A DNA stretch of 39,721 bases from NCBI GenBank assembly GCA_020724465.1, contig DYGX01000022.1, positions 18,270 through 57,990 of the forward strand, read 5' to 3'. Positions 1 through 9,337 of the stretch are shown here, piece after piece. A program made the position numbers and the translations under genes. The notes beneath the pieces were generated by a model. The model did no database searches and had not been told where the DNA came from. It saw only the letters and a list, made by a program, of their open reading frames with translations. Position 1 is the stretch's first letter. Each line of letters starts with the position of its first letter. Source of the DNA: Thermoflexus sp. Its GTDB lineage: Bacteria; Chloroflexota; Anaerolineae; Aggregatilineales; Aggregatilineaceae.

Positions 1-2
1 TG

Positions 3-854
3 GCTCCCTTCCACGACTTCGAGGACGTCGTCCCCGAAGAAGTCAAGCAGGAGCTGGTGGCGATTGCCCAGGGGCTGGGTGACGGCACGATCAGCACCGG
101 CTACGGCGCGGGCGCTGCGCCGGAGACCGAGGTCGGCATGGAGAGCGAGTTCGGCGTCGTGACCGTCGGCATGAACGCCGAGTACCCGCCCTTCGAGTAC
201 GTCGATGAAGACGGCAACATCGTCGGATTCGATGTGGACCTGATGAACGCCATCGCCGAGCAAGCCGGCTTCGATATCGAGTTTGTCAACACCCGCTGGG
301 ACGGCATCTTTGTTGCCCTGCAGTCGGGTGAGTTCGATGTGGTCGCCAGCGCTGCCACCATCACCGAGGAGCGCGAGGAGATCATCGACTTCTCCAACCC
401 GTACTTCAACGCCGGCCAGATGATCGCCGTCAAGGAAGATCGCGCGGATGAGATCCAGACCCCGGACGACCTGGCCGGGCTGCGCGTGGGCGTCCAGTCC
501 GGCACCACCGGCGACATCTGGGCCAGCGAGAACATCCCCGGCGTGCAGATGGTGCGCTACGACGAGATCACGCTCGCCTTCCAGGCGCTGGCGAACGGGG
601 ACATCGACGCCATCGTCAACGATGGCCCGACCAGCGCGGACATCATCGCCAAGAACCCGGAGCTAGGCGTCGTCCTGGTGGGTGACCCCTTCACCGACGA
701 GTTCTACGGCATCGCCGTCCAGCCGGACCTGCCCGAGCTGCTCGAGGCGATCAACAACGCGCTGGCCGAGATCATCGCCAACGGCACCTATCGGGAGATC
801 TACCTGAAGTGGTTCCAAACCGAGCCGCCGTCGGCATTCCAGCCGGCTGACTAG
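3..854 (+). CDS. Amino-acid ABC transporter substrate-binding protein, 5' partial, probable BMP + SBP_bac_3 fusion
   Basis: The reading frame is open to the left edge, so the gene starts outside the window. From about nt 150 it encodes a complete family-3 solute-binding domain (PBP2 fold): the entry motif YPPFEYVDEDG, GFDVDLMNAIA, the RWDGIFVALQSGEFD segment, then the second lobe VGVQSGTTG and ALANGDIDAIVND, ending with the usual IYLKWF. It binds a polar amino acid outside the membrane and delivers it to the permease that follows. The first 50 visible residues (APFHDFEDVVPEEVKQ, then a Gly/Ala linker) do not belong to this fold. They resemble the C-terminal end of basic-membrane-protein (BMP/Med-type) binding proteins, so a two-domain binding protein is inferred. 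The same-strand permease and ATPase downstream support the role. The transporter call is firm; the BMP part needs the upstream sequence. Confidence 0.88.
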   Translation, partial: APFHDFEDVVPEEVKQELVAIAQGLGDGTISTGYGAGAAPETEVGMESEFGVVTVGMNAEYPPFEYVDEDGNIVGFDVDLMNAIAEQAGFDIEFVNTRWDGIFVALQSGEFDVVASAATITEEREEIIDFSNPYFNAGQMIAVKEDRADEIQTPDDLAGLRVGVQSGTTGDIWASENIPGVQMVRYDEITLAFQALANGDIDAIVNDGPTSADIIAKNPELGVVLVGDPFTDEFYGIAVQPDLPELLEAINNALAEIIANGTYREIYLKWFQTEPPSAFQPAD

Positions 855-870
855 TCTGCTGCTGCGCGAT

Positions 871-906
871 GCGCCCGGTGCCCGCCTGGGGTGCCGGGCG
901 CGTTTC
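871..906 (+). terminator. Candidate terminator after the binding-protein gene
   Basis: GCGCCCGG (871-878) pairs with CCGGGCGC (894-901), followed by a short GTTTCC tail. The stem is strong but the U-tract is poor, so it may only attenuate expression of the permease relative to the binding protein. Confidence 0.4.
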
Positions 907-992
907 CTGTCATCGTCATCATCGTTAGGCGGCCAGGGGAGAGCCGGTTCTCAGAAAAACGTTCCCCGGCGGACCCGCGCCGCACCTTCCGT

Positions 993-1055
993 AGAGGAGT
1001 GCCTTTCCTCTGTAAGATATTGTTCCGGTTCTCCAGGCGTCGGAGTGCTCCGACG
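993..1055 (+). promoter_or_regulatory. Two hairpins in the 5' region of the permease gene
   Basis: AGAGGA (993-998) pairs with TCCTCT (1006-1011), and CGTCGGAG (1038-1045) pairs with CTCCGACG (1048-1055). The second is a near-perfect 18-bp inverted repeat that could be an operator or an RNA hairpin. They lie in the 257-nt gap between binding protein and permease, which is long for genes of one transporter. I see no clear -35/-10 pair here. Confidence 0.35.
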
Positions 1056-1111
1056 TTTGCGAGCTTGCTCCACCAGCCTGACACACGCCGCGCACATTGA
1101 CGAGACGGATC

Positions 1112-3085
1112 ATGCCAGACGAACGTGATTACCCTGAGGTCCAGCCTGCGCAGCCCATGCCCCCCCAGCACTCGGGCGAGATCTATGACGACCTGCAGTT
1201 TGAAGTCAAAGAGAGCCTCGGCGACCGTCTGATGAACTGGATCGCCGGCCTTCCGTGGTGGGCGATCATCCTCGCCGTGGTGGCCGTTGCCGCGCTCTAC
1301 TCGATGTTCACGTCCGCCGCCTACCGGGACGTGTTGCGCGCCCTTACCGACAACCCTCAAGTTACGACCGAGGATCTGTTCGAGGTCGTGCAGATCGTGG
1401 GCGAGCCAACAATGATCGTTGGCCGCTATGTCGGCGAGTCACAGGATTCGGTCTCGACGGTGATCACCTCTCTGCTGGACGACGTCATCGACAGCGAACT
1501 GGTCCAGCGGGCCGGGTTTCTTGTGCGCGAGGACCCGGCGACTATCACCATCCAGACCGAGAGCGGGCGCGTCACGATCCCGCGCCAGCGCATCACCGCC
1601 ATGGATCCGCCCGACGCGGGGCTGGGTGACAACGTGTCGGTCGAGTATATCGAGCGCGTCACCGTGACCGGAACGCTGACCGCACGTGACGACAAAACGC
1701 TGACGATCCGGACGGTGAACGAGCAGATCGAAACCTTCGACACAGACCGCATCCTCAGCGAAGAGACGACGACCACCCCCGAGGGCGAGGAGCTCGTCCG
1801 CATCGAGCGCGAAGGTCTGAGCTACCGGGGTCGCCTGACGGCGCTCAGCCAGACGGGAATCAGCCTCGTCCAGGAAGACGAGACGCGCGTCGAACTGCGC
1901 CGCGCCGATGTAGCCTTCCTCGCGATCCCAACTCTGACGGTTGCCCTCAACGCGGCAGCCGCCGAGCGCACGATCGGCCCGGACGACGAGGTGCGCATCG
2001 GGTTCGTGCAGGGGACCGACATCACCCGCGCGTTGCAAGAGCTGGACTCGCTGGATGGTATCCCCGTCCCGTTGCGTTACGGCGCCGGGGCGGCGCGCGC
2101 CGCCTTGATCAGCTATGCCGATCTGGCGGCGATGATGGGCGCGGTCGCGGCAGGCGAGCTGGACGCCGCGCTGTATCTCTCCGGCGCCGAAGATCGCCTG
2201 GCGATGGCCGAGTGGGTAGAGAACAACCCGGACGCTGCCGTCGTCCTGCCGACGCCGCCGCGCGAGTGCCAGCGCAACTGCACTGTGACGGTCAAGCTGC
2301 GGGATGATGTGGTCGAAGGGCGCGTCCTCGAACGCACCGCAGACACGATCTCGATCCAGACCGTGGCACCCGAGTTCGTGGTGATCGACCGCGATCAGAT
2401 TCTCGAGAACCGACGCACCGAGCCGGGCGCCTGCGCGCTGAACAATCTGCGCGGCTGCAATGCAGGCATTTTCCTGACCCTGCGCGTGACGTTCATGGCC
2501 TATGGGCTGGCGCTGATCATCGGGCTGTTCTTCGGGCTGATGCGTGTGCAGAAAAACCCCATCCTCTACGCCTTCTCCACGCTCTACGTCGAGGTGGTGC
2601 GCGGCATTCCGCTGCTGGTCATTCTGCTCTACGCCGGGTTCGTCGTCAGCCCGTGGCTGCGCGATAACACCCCGCTGAAGCTCAGCGACGAATGGGAAGC
2701 GGTGCTGGGCCTGTCCTTCGGCTATGGGGCCTTCATCGCCGAGATCTTCCGCGCCGGGATTCAGAGCATCAGCCGCGGGCAGATGGAAGCCGCGCGCAGC
2801 CTGGGCATGAGCTATCCCCAGGCGATGCGCTATGTGGTGCTGCCTCAGGCCGTGCGTGTCGTGCTGCCGCCGTTGGGCAACGACTTCATCGCCATGCTCA
2901 AAGACTCGGCGCTGATCTCCGTTCTGGCGCTGCCAGACCTGCTACAGCTTGGCCGCCTGTATATTTCCCGCACGTTTCGCGCGTTCGAGGGGTATAATAC
3001 GGTCGCGCTGCTGTACCTTCTGATGACGTTGTTCCTCTCGCTGCTCGTCCGCGTGATCGAGCGGCGGACCCGGCTGCCCGGCTAG
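1112..3085 (+). CDS. Amino-acid ABC transporter permease (HisM/GlnP type) with about 400-residue N-terminal insertion
   Basis: The last 200 residues (about 455-655) are a standard polar amino-acid permease: several membrane helices ([18 protein letters not shown], then [15 protein letters not shown]) and the EAA loop [21 protein letters not shown] that docks the ATPase. Ordinary members are 220-300 residues; this one is 657. It begins with a soluble N-terminus, one membrane helix (about 48-66) and then about 390 residues placed outside. That part holds four similar short beta-rich units (about 123-166, 183-214, 235-272, 391-431), each built like xxGxLxxxxxxxIxIQT...VxIxRxxI. Between units three and four (about 290-385) lies a stretch resembling lobe 2 of the family-3 binding proteins ([35 protein letters not shown]). 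The ATG at 1112 is preferred over an in-frame TTG 15 nt upstream. The ATPase gene follows after 17 nt. Confidence 0.9.
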   Translation: MPDERDYPEVQPAQPMPPQHSGEIYDDLQFEVKESLGDRLMNWIAGLPWWAIILAVVAVAALYSMFTSAAYRDVLRALTDNPQVTTEDLFEVVQIVGEPTMIVGRYVGESQDSVSTVITSLLDDVIDSELVQRAGFLVREDPATITIQTESGRVTIPRQRITAMDPPDAGLGDNVSVEYIERVTVTGTLTARDDKTLTIRTVNEQIETFDTDRILSEETTTTPEGEELVRIEREGLSYRGRLTALSQTGISLVQEDETRVELRRADVAFLAIPTLTVALNAAAAERTIGPDDEVRIGFVQGTDITRALQELDSLDGIPVPLRYGAGAARAALISYADLAAMMGAVAAGELDAALYLSGAEDRLAMAEWVENNPDAAVVLPTPPRECQRNCTVTVKLRDDVVEGRVLERTADTISIQTVAPEFVVIDRDQILENRRTEPGACALNNLRGCNAGIFLTLRVTFMAYGLALIIGLFFGLMRVQKNPILYAFSTLYVEVVRGIPLLVILLYAGFVVSPWLRDNTPLKLSDEWEAVLGLSFGYGAFIAEIFRAGIQSISRGQMEAARSLGMSYPQAMRYVVLPQAVRVVLPPLGNDFIAMLKDSALISVLALPDLLQLGRLYISRTFRAFEGYNTVALLYLLMTLFLSLLVRVIERRTRLPG

Positions 3086-3102
3086 ATCAGGAAGACCCCA
3101 GC

Positions 3103-3867
<765 letters not shown>

Positions 3868-3939
3868 CAGAGTGAGTTTGCCCGTGGGCTGAGCATCCGC
3901 CTACAGCTTGATGATATAAGCCAAAACAGCTAGATGCAG

Positions 3940-4060
3940 CGGCAAAGCAAAAGCAGCAAGGAGATAGCAAACACGGCCAGGGAACCGCTATAGGCGGCTC
4001 TATTATAGGTGGCTCCATAGGTGGCTGCGCTTGGCCGTATTTTGCTGCTCTTTGCGAACC
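3940..4060. repeat. Long inverted repeat with internal direct repeats
   Basis: The 353-nt gap between the transporter and trxB holds no gene. A left arm rich in GCAAAG/AGCAGCAA and ending in ACACGGCCA (about 3952-3981) is the interrupted reverse complement of TGGCCGTATTTTGCTGCTC (4032-4050, continuing TTTGC). Between the arms are three imperfect direct repeats of the form ATAGGyGGCTsy (about 3991-4026). The right arm contains TTTGCTGCTCTTTGC (4041-4055), found again exactly at 38379-38393. It could act as a bidirectional terminator or as a dispersed hairpin element. An extended -10 motif (TGTTAAAAT, 4065-4073) for trxB lies just downstream. Confidence 0.6.
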
Positions 4061-4220
4061 TTCCTGTTAAAATCGTGTAAGACCCGTGCGGGTAGCACAA
4101 CCAAATCGTTCCCTGGCGCATCGAACCAATTGAGTAGCACCTGTTCCAGACTTGCGCCCGGACCGGTCCGTTGCCACCATCACGGGCGCTTTTCACGAAG
4201 CGAAAGCATTGTGAGGCATC

Positions 4221-5273
4221 ATGGCAGACGAGAAACTGTCGTTTACTCTAACCACCAGCACACCGCAGACCGCCGGCCAGCCCAAACCGCAGGGCGCGCC
4301 GCAGCACGAGAAAGTGATCATCATTGGCTCCGGCCCGGCCGGGTTGACCGCTGCGCTGTACACCGCGCGCGCGCAACTCAACCCGCTGGTGATCGCCGGC
4401 CACGAGCTGGGCGGCCAGGTGTCGCTGACCTATGAAATCGAGAACTATCCCGGCTTCCCCGAGCCGATGACCGGCCAGGAACTAGTCGAGCGCATGAAGG
4501 CCCAGGCCGAGCGCTTCGGCGCGCGCATCAAGATGTTCAGCGCCGTCAGCGAGGTCGATTTCAGCCGGCCGGGCGGCCCGTTCTATCTCAGGACGGACGA
4601 CGGCGACGAGTACGAAGCCGAAGCCGTGATCATCACCGCCGGCGCCACACACCGCCACCTGAACGTGCCGGGCGAGAAGGAGTTCACCGGCAACGGCGTC
4701 AGCTACTGCGCGACCTGCGACGGGTTCTTCTTCCGCGACAAGAACGTGGTGGTCGTCGGCGGGGGCGACAGCGCGCTCGAAGAAGCCCTGTTCCTGACGC
4801 GCTTCGCCCGCCGGGTGGACATCATCCACCGCCGCGACGAGCTGCGCGCCGGAAAGACGCTGCAACGCCGCGCTTTCGCCAACGACAAGATCCACTTCAT
4901 CTGGAACACGGTGGTGGAGAGCATCAACGGCACGCAGCACGTGGAGTCGGTGACGCTGCGCGACGTGAAAACCGGCGAAGTGCGCGACTACCCGACCGAC
5001 GGCGTCTTCATCTTCATCGGTCACGACCCGAACAGCGACCTGTTCGCCGGGCAGCTTGAGCGCGACGCCTTCGGGTACATCATCACCGACCGCGAGATGC
5101 GCACCAGCGTCGAGGGGGTGTTCGCCGCGGGCGAGATTCAGGACCGTCTCTTCCGTCAGGTGGCGACCTCTGTCGGGCAGGGGACAGCCGCGGCCATGAG
5201 CGCCGAGCGGTGGCTGGCCGAGCGCGAAGCCCTGGCCGAGGCCGCCGATCAACAAGAGCCGGTCACTTCCTGA
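4221..5273 (+). CDS. trxB: Thioredoxin-disulfide reductase
   Basis: A flavoprotein that passes electrons from NADPH through FAD and a redox-active cysteine pair to thioredoxin in the cytoplasm. Visible motifs are the FAD dinucleotide fold GSGPAG (36-41), the active-site CATC (163-166), the NADPH fold GGGDSA (180-185), and a C-terminal FAD-contact segment [11 protein letters not shown]. The 350-residue length exceeds the usual 310-320 because of a 30-residue Thr/Gln/Pro-rich N-terminal extension before the first beta strand. The start ATG follows a short GAGG. It appears to be a single-gene unit: a long inverted repeat precedes it and a separate ribosome-binding site serves the glycosidase downstream. 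No thioredoxin gene lies nearby. Confidence 0.95.
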   Translation: MADEKLSFTLTTSTPQTAGQPKPQGAPQHEKVIIIGSGPAGLTAALYTARAQLNPLVIAGHELGGQVSLTYEIENYPGFPEPMTGQELVERMKAQAERFGARIKMFSAVSEVDFSRPGGPFYLRTDDGDEYEAEAVIITAGATHRHLNVPGEKEFTGNGVSYCATCDGFFFRDKNVVVVGGGDSALEEALFLTRFARRVDIIHRRDELRAGKTLQRRAFANDKIHFIWNTVVESINGTQHVESVTLRDVKTGEVRDYPTDGVFIFIGHDPNSDLFAGQLERDAFGYIITDREMRTSVEGVFAAGEIQDRLFRQVATSVGQGTAAAMSAERWLAEREALAEAADQQEPVTS

Positions 5274-5408
5274 TCATCCCCTTCACCTGTGTCCGAGCGA
5301 GGCGTGTCGCGCTGGGCGACACGCCTCGTTTTGCGCGGGCCGGATGGGCAGCCGGCGCGACATTCGGTATGCTCTGTGGACGAAGCCCATCCCACCCCGG
5401 AGACATCC

Positions 5409-6953
5409 ATGACAAAGCGTGTATGGCGGGCAAACCCCCTGATCTACGAAATCAACGCCTGGACGTGGCTGCACGCCCTCAGCGAGCGGGCCGGACGGCG
5501 CGTCAGCCTCGGCAGCGTGCCCGACGCCGAGTTGGACGCGCTGGCCGCCTGGGGGCTGGACGCCATCTGGCTGATGGGCGTCTGGGAGCGCAGCCCGGCC
5601 AGCCGCCAGATCGCGCGCGAGCACCCCGACCTGCAAGCCGAATACCGCCGCGCGCTGCCCGATTTCACCCCCGACGACGTCAGCGGATCGCCCTTCGCCA
5701 TCCGCCGCTATGAGGTCGATCCGGCGCTGGGCGGGCGCGAGGAGCTGGCCGCGCTCCGCGAGCGGCTGGCAGCGCGCGACCTGCGCCTGATCCTCGACTT
5801 CGTGCCCAACCACACCAGCCACGACTGCCCCTGGCTGGAAACCAACCCGGAATATTACCTGCACGGCACCGAGCGCGAGCTGGCCGAGCATCCCGATTAC
5901 TTCTTCCGCTATCCGACCGCGGCGGGCGACGTGATCTTCGCCAACGGACGCGACCCGTACTTCCCCGCGTGGACCGACACGGCGCAGCTCAACCCCTTCA
6001 GCCCCCAGCTCCGCCAGCAGGCGATCGCCACCCTGCGCGACATCGCCGCGCAGTGCGACGGCGTGCGCTGCGATATGGCGATGCTCGTCCTGAGCGAGAT
6101 CGTGGCGCAGACCTGGGGCGAGCGCGCCGGCGATCCCCCCGCCGAAGACTACTGGCGCGAGGTGATCCCGGCCATTAAGGCACAGCGGCCCGATTTTCTG
6201 TTCATCGCCGAAGTGTACTGGGATCTGGAGTGGGAGCTTCAGCAGCAGGGTTTCGATTACACCTACGACAAAGAACTATACAACCGGCTGCATCACGCGC
6301 CGGTGGCGGAGATTCGCGCCCATCTTCAGGCCGATCTGAGCTACCAACAGCGCCTGGTGCGCATGATCGAGAACCACGACGAGGCGCGCGCAGCGACCTC
6401 GCTCGGCGGGCCGCGCTCGCTGGCCGCTGCCGCGCTGGTCGTCACGTTGCCCGGCGCGACCCTGCTGCACGAGGGGCAGTTCCAGGGCCACCGCGTCAAG
6501 CTGCCGGTACAGCTTCGCCGCCGCCCGCACGAGCGCGATAATCGGGCGATTGAGGCGTTTTACCGCGCCCTGCTGGCCGAAGCGACCCAACCGATCTACC
6601 ATGAGGGTGAGTGGATCTTGCGCCAGGTCGAACCGGGGACGGACGGCGCCACGCACCACAACCTGATCGCCTACACCTGGCACCTGGGCGAGGAGCGCCG
6701 CCTGATCGTCATCAATTATTCCGGCGCCCCGGCTCAGGGCGTCGTGCCCCTGCCCGATTTCGCGCTTGACGGGCAGCGCTGGACCCTGCGCGACGTGCTG
6801 CAGCGGACCAGCACGGCCCGGCCCGGCGACGATCTGGCACAGACCGGCGTGTCGCTCGAACTGGCGCCCTGGCAGGCGGCCATCATCGCGCTGCTGCCGC
6901 GGACGGACCGCATCCCCGCGCCGCAGCCCGGCACCGCTCAACGCCCCACGTAG
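5409..6953 (+). CDS. Alpha-amylase family (GH13) glycosidase
   Basis: A TIM-barrel glycoside hydrolase or transglycosidase of 514 residues. The conserved GH13 regions are readable: region I DFVPNH (130-135), region II GVRCDMAML with the nucleophile Asp222, region III FIAEVYWD with the acid/base Glu268, and region IV ENHDE with Asp324. A C-terminal beta domain follows (about 420-505). There is no signal peptide, so it probably acts on cytoplasmic alpha-glucans or sugars. The enzyme reads YEINAWTWL at its start, as in the group of stand-alone bacterial GH13 proteins without a firm substrate. The ATG at 5409 has GGAG about 8 nt upstream and is preferred over an upstream in-frame start at 5289. 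Its 3' end overlaps the opposite-strand kinase gene by 16 nt. Confidence 0.9.
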   Translation: MTKRVWRANPLIYEINAWTWLHALSERAGRRVSLGSVPDAELDALAAWGLDAIWLMGVWERSPASRQIAREHPDLQAEYRRALPDFTPDDVSGSPFAIRRYEVDPALGGREELAALRERLAARDLRLILDFVPNHTSHDCPWLETNPEYYLHGTERELAEHPDYFFRYPTAAGDVIFANGRDPYFPAWTDTAQLNPFSPQLRQQAIATLRDIAAQCDGVRCDMAMLVLSEIVAQTWGERAGDPPAEDYWREVIPAIKAQRPDFLFIAEVYWDLEWELQQQGFDYTYDKELYNRLHHAPVAEIRAHLQADLSYQQRLVRMIENHDEARAATSLGGPRSLAAAALVVTLPGATLLHEGQFQGHRVKLPVQLRRRPHERDNRAIEAFYRALLAEATQPIYHEGEWILRQVEPGTDGATHHNLIAYTWHLGEERRLIVINYSGAPAQGVVPLPDFALDGQRWTLRDVLQRTSTARPGDDLAQTGVSLELAPWQAAIIALLPRTDRIPAPQPGTAQRPT

Positions 6954-7828
6954 CGCGCGGCCAGCGCGTCCACACGCCCGCCGTAGCTCTCGCCGAACAG
7001 GTTGAGGTGCGCCAGGATGTAGTAAAGCTGGTAGAGCGCGCGGCGGTCCTCATAGCCCGGATCGATCGGGTAGGCGGCGTGATAGGCGTCGTAGAACCGG
7101 CGCGAGAAGCCGCCGAACAGCTCGCTCATCGCCAGGTCCATCTCGCGGTGGCCGTAGTAAACCGCCGGGTCGATCAGCACGGCCTCGCCGTGTTCGTCGA
7201 TCAGATAGTTCCCGCCCCACAGATCGCCGTGCAGCAGCGAAGGCTGGATGGCGTCATCGTCGAGCAGGTCGGGCAGGCGATCCATCAGGCGCGTGAGCAG
7301 GTCCTCGCGCCGCCTGGGGAGCAGCCCGCGCTCGCGCGCCAGCGCCATCTGCGGGCGGATGCGCTGGTCGCGGTAGAAGGCGCTCCACGACGGCGCAGGC
7401 CGGTTGGGCTGGGGCAGGCGGCCAATGAAATTGTCGTGATCCAGCCCATAATGGGGGCCGGTGTGGCGGTGAAGCGCCGCCAGACGCTCGCCAAAGTCTT
7501 CCATCACCGCGTCGTGCGAGCGGCTCCCCTCGCCCGTCTCGATCCATTCCAGCACCAGATAGGCCGGGCAGGCGCCCTCCACATCCCCCTGCGCGATCAC
7601 CGCCGGGACGCGCACCGCGCCCGCCTGGGCCAGCAGGCGCAGCCCCGCCGCCTCGGCAGGGAACATGGCGGGCGGCGCCTGATAGCTGTACTTGACAAAA
7701 TAGCGCGTCCCGTTCACCGCAAAGGACGCCGCCTGGTTGATGTCGCCGCCGTAGACGGGGTGCCCGCCCTCAACACGCCCGCCCAGGCGATCCTCAAGCG
7801 CCTCACGCAGCGCAGCCGGGATCGTCAT
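6938..7828 (-). CDS. Fructosamine kinase family protein (FN3K-related)
   Basis: A small kinase of 296 residues related to fructosamine-3-kinase and aminoglycoside phosphotransferases. It phosphorylates sugar adducts on protein amines, which destabilises them and frees the amine. Visible residues are the ATP-binding lysine (46) in RYFVKYS, the catalytic loop HGDLWGGN (200-207), and the metal-binding IDPAVYYGHREMDLAM with Asp220. The last two motifs are diagnostic of this family. Bacterial homologues studied so far mostly act on ribulosamines and erythrulosamines rather than fructosamines (family knowledge). Its start lies 3 nt after the stop of the phosphatase gene, so translation is probably coupled. 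It is the last gene of a four-gene minus-strand group. Confidence 0.93.
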   Translation of the reverse strand: MTIPAALREALEDRLGGRVEGGHPVYGGDINQAASFAVNGTRYFVKYSYQAPPAMFPAEAAGLRLLAQAGAVRVPAVIAQGDVEGACPAYLVLEWIETGEGSRSHDAVMEDFGERLAALHRHTGPHYGLDHDNFIGRLPQPNRPAPSWSAFYRDQRIRPQMALARERGLLPRRREDLLTRLMDRLPDLLDDDAIQPSLLHGDLWGGNYLIDEHGEAVLIDPAVYYGHREMDLAMSELFGGFSRRFYDAYHAAYPIDPGYEDRRALYQLYYILAHLNLFGESYGGRVDALAARYVGR

Positions 7829-7831
7829 CGC

Positions 7832-8302
7832 CTACAACCCATGCTCGCGGCGGATATGCTTCAGCAATCCCGCCGCGCCCTGCTGGACCAGCTCGTAGAC
7901 CTCGTCGAAGCGCCCGTCATACCACGGATCGGGCACCTCGCGGACCGGCACCTGCGGCGCAAAGTCCAGGAACCGCGCCAGCTTCACCGTGCTGCCGGGG
8001 GGCATCATCCGCTCCAGGTCATACAGATTGTCATCGTCCATCGCCAGAATGTAATCGAAGCGCCCGAAGTCGTCGCGCTGAACCTGGCGCGCGCGCCCCT
8101 CGTAGGGGATACCGTGCCGCGCCAGAACGTCCCGCGTGCCGCGATGGGCGCGCTCGCCGACGTGCCAGCTTCCCGTACCCGCCGAGTCCACCTCGATCGC
8201 GTGGCTCAGCCCGGCCTCGTCCACCATGTGCCGGAACACCGCCTCGGCCATAGGCGAGCGGCAGATGTTGCCCAGGCAGACGAACAACACTCGAACCGTC
8301 AT
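7832..8302 (-). CDS. Low-molecular-weight protein tyrosine phosphatase family protein
   Basis: A cytoplasmic phosphatase of 156 residues with the family P-loop CLGNICRS at the very N-terminus (nucleophile Cys9, Arg15) and the general-acid loop DPWYD (Asp125). Family members remove phosphate from tyrosine in bacterial kinases, but some paired with fructosamine kinases hydrolyse free ribulosamine 5-phosphate, keeping glycation routes from harming proteins. Here the kinase gene follows after only 3 nt, which favours the second role (inference). GAGGAG sits about 10 nt before the ATG. The 40-nt gap to the epimerase gene suggests cotranscription. Confidence 0.94.
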   Translation of the reverse strand: MTVRVLFVCLGNICRSPMAEAVFRHMVDEAGLSHAIEVDSAGTGSWHVGERAHRGTRDVLARHGIPYEGRARQVQRDDFGRFDYILAMDDDNLYDLERMMPPGSTVKLARFLDFAPQVPVREVPDPWYDGRFDEVYELVQQGAAGLLKHIRREHGL

Positions 8303-8342
8303 GCGTGTTTGCTCCTCACGATAGTGCCAGATGTGGTTGTCC

Positions 8343-9305
8343 TCACCGGTCCCCGATCCGGATCTCGCCGCGCTCGATCAACCAGGTCACGGCTTCCTGC
8401 ACGGCCTGTAGCGAGGTGTAGCGCGGCTGGTAGGCGATCAGGTGCTGCGCTTTGGCGATGCTGCAATTCGGGCTATGCGCGATGTGATCCCACGTGGCGC
8501 GCGCTTCCTCGTCGGAGACGGTTTCGCGCCAGGCGTCCCAGGGCAGGAACTCCAGCCGGGCGGGCTGCCCAAACCAGGCCGCCATCTGCTCGGCATAGCC
8601 GCGCAGCGTCAGCGCCGCGGGCGAGACGACGTGAAAGCTCTCGCCCACCGCCGCGCTCCAATGCGCGATCGCCTGGACAAATGCCTGCGCCACATCGTCG
8701 GCGTGCACGTGGTGGACCGTCTCCAACCCCAGGTTGGGCAGGACGAGTGTCTCCCCGCGCGCCAGCCGCTCGAAGACGGCCGGGTTGAAGTGCCCCGCCG
8801 GGTTGAGCGGAACCCATCCCGGCCCGACGATGTGGCCCGGATGCAGCACCGTCGCCGGAAAGCCGTTCTGGCGCGCTTCGCGCAGCAGGTACGCCTCGAT
8901 GGCCGCCTTCTGGATGCCGTACTCGCCGAACGGGCGGCGCGGCTGGGTTTCGGTCGTGGGCACTTCGACGCTGGGGCCATGCACCCAGATCGTGCCGCAG
9001 TGCAGGAAGTGCTGCACCCGCCCGCGCAGCGCCTCGACCAGCTGCTGCGCGCTGGCGAGCGTGAAGCAGATCATGTCCACGACCACGTCCGGCTCCAGCG
9101 CCCGGATCCGCACGCCGAACTCGCCCCGCGCTTCGGCGTCCTGCCGGTCCAGCGTCACCTGCTGGACGGCATCCCAGGCGCGGTGCGCCTGGTACGGGGC
9201 GCGCTGGCGGCGGCTGACCACGATGACCTCATGGCCGCCTTCGACCAGCCGCGGGATCAGATAGGTCCCCACATGGCCGCTGCCACCAATCACCACAATT
9301 CGCAT
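8343..9305 (-). CDS. NAD-dependent epimerase/dehydratase family protein
   Basis: A 320-residue extended short-chain dehydrogenase-like protein. It opens with the Rossmann motif VIGGSGHVGTYL (about 4-15) for NAD(P) binding. The segment GEYGIQKAAIEAYLL corresponds to the YxxxK catalytic region, with Tyr replaced or shifted to GEYGIQK, so the Tyr and Lys appear to be present. TVLHPGHIVGPGW is the usual post-catalytic strand. The substrate is probably a nucleotide sugar or related carbonyl compound, but nothing in the sequence fixes it. GAGAGGAG precedes the ATG. It lies between the membrane methyltransferase and the phosphatase on the same strand. Confidence 0.88.
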   Translation of the reverse strand: MRIVVIGGSGHVGTYLIPRLVEGGHEVIVVSRRQRAPYQAHRAWDAVQQVTLDRQDAEARGEFGVRIRALEPDVVVDMICFTLASAQQLVEALRGRVQHFLHCGTIWVHGPSVEVPTTETQPRRPFGEYGIQKAAIEAYLLREARQNGFPATVLHPGHIVGPGWVPLNPAGHFNPAVFERLARGETLVLPNLGLETVHHVHADDVAQAFVQAIAHWSAAVGESFHVVSPAALTLRGYAEQMAAWFGQPARLEFLPWDAWRETVSDEEARATWDHIAHSPNCSIAKAQHLIAYQPRYTSLQAVQEAVTWLIERGEIRIGDR

Positions 9306-9337
9306 GGGTTGCTCCTCTCGCCAGGGCGATCCGGATG

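Noticed and set aside
7007-8788. A 593-codon open frame on the plus strand
   Set aside because: It is antisense to the kinase, phosphatase and epimerase genes, which have clear family motifs. Its Arg/Gln/His-rich composition is typical of GC-rich shadow frames.
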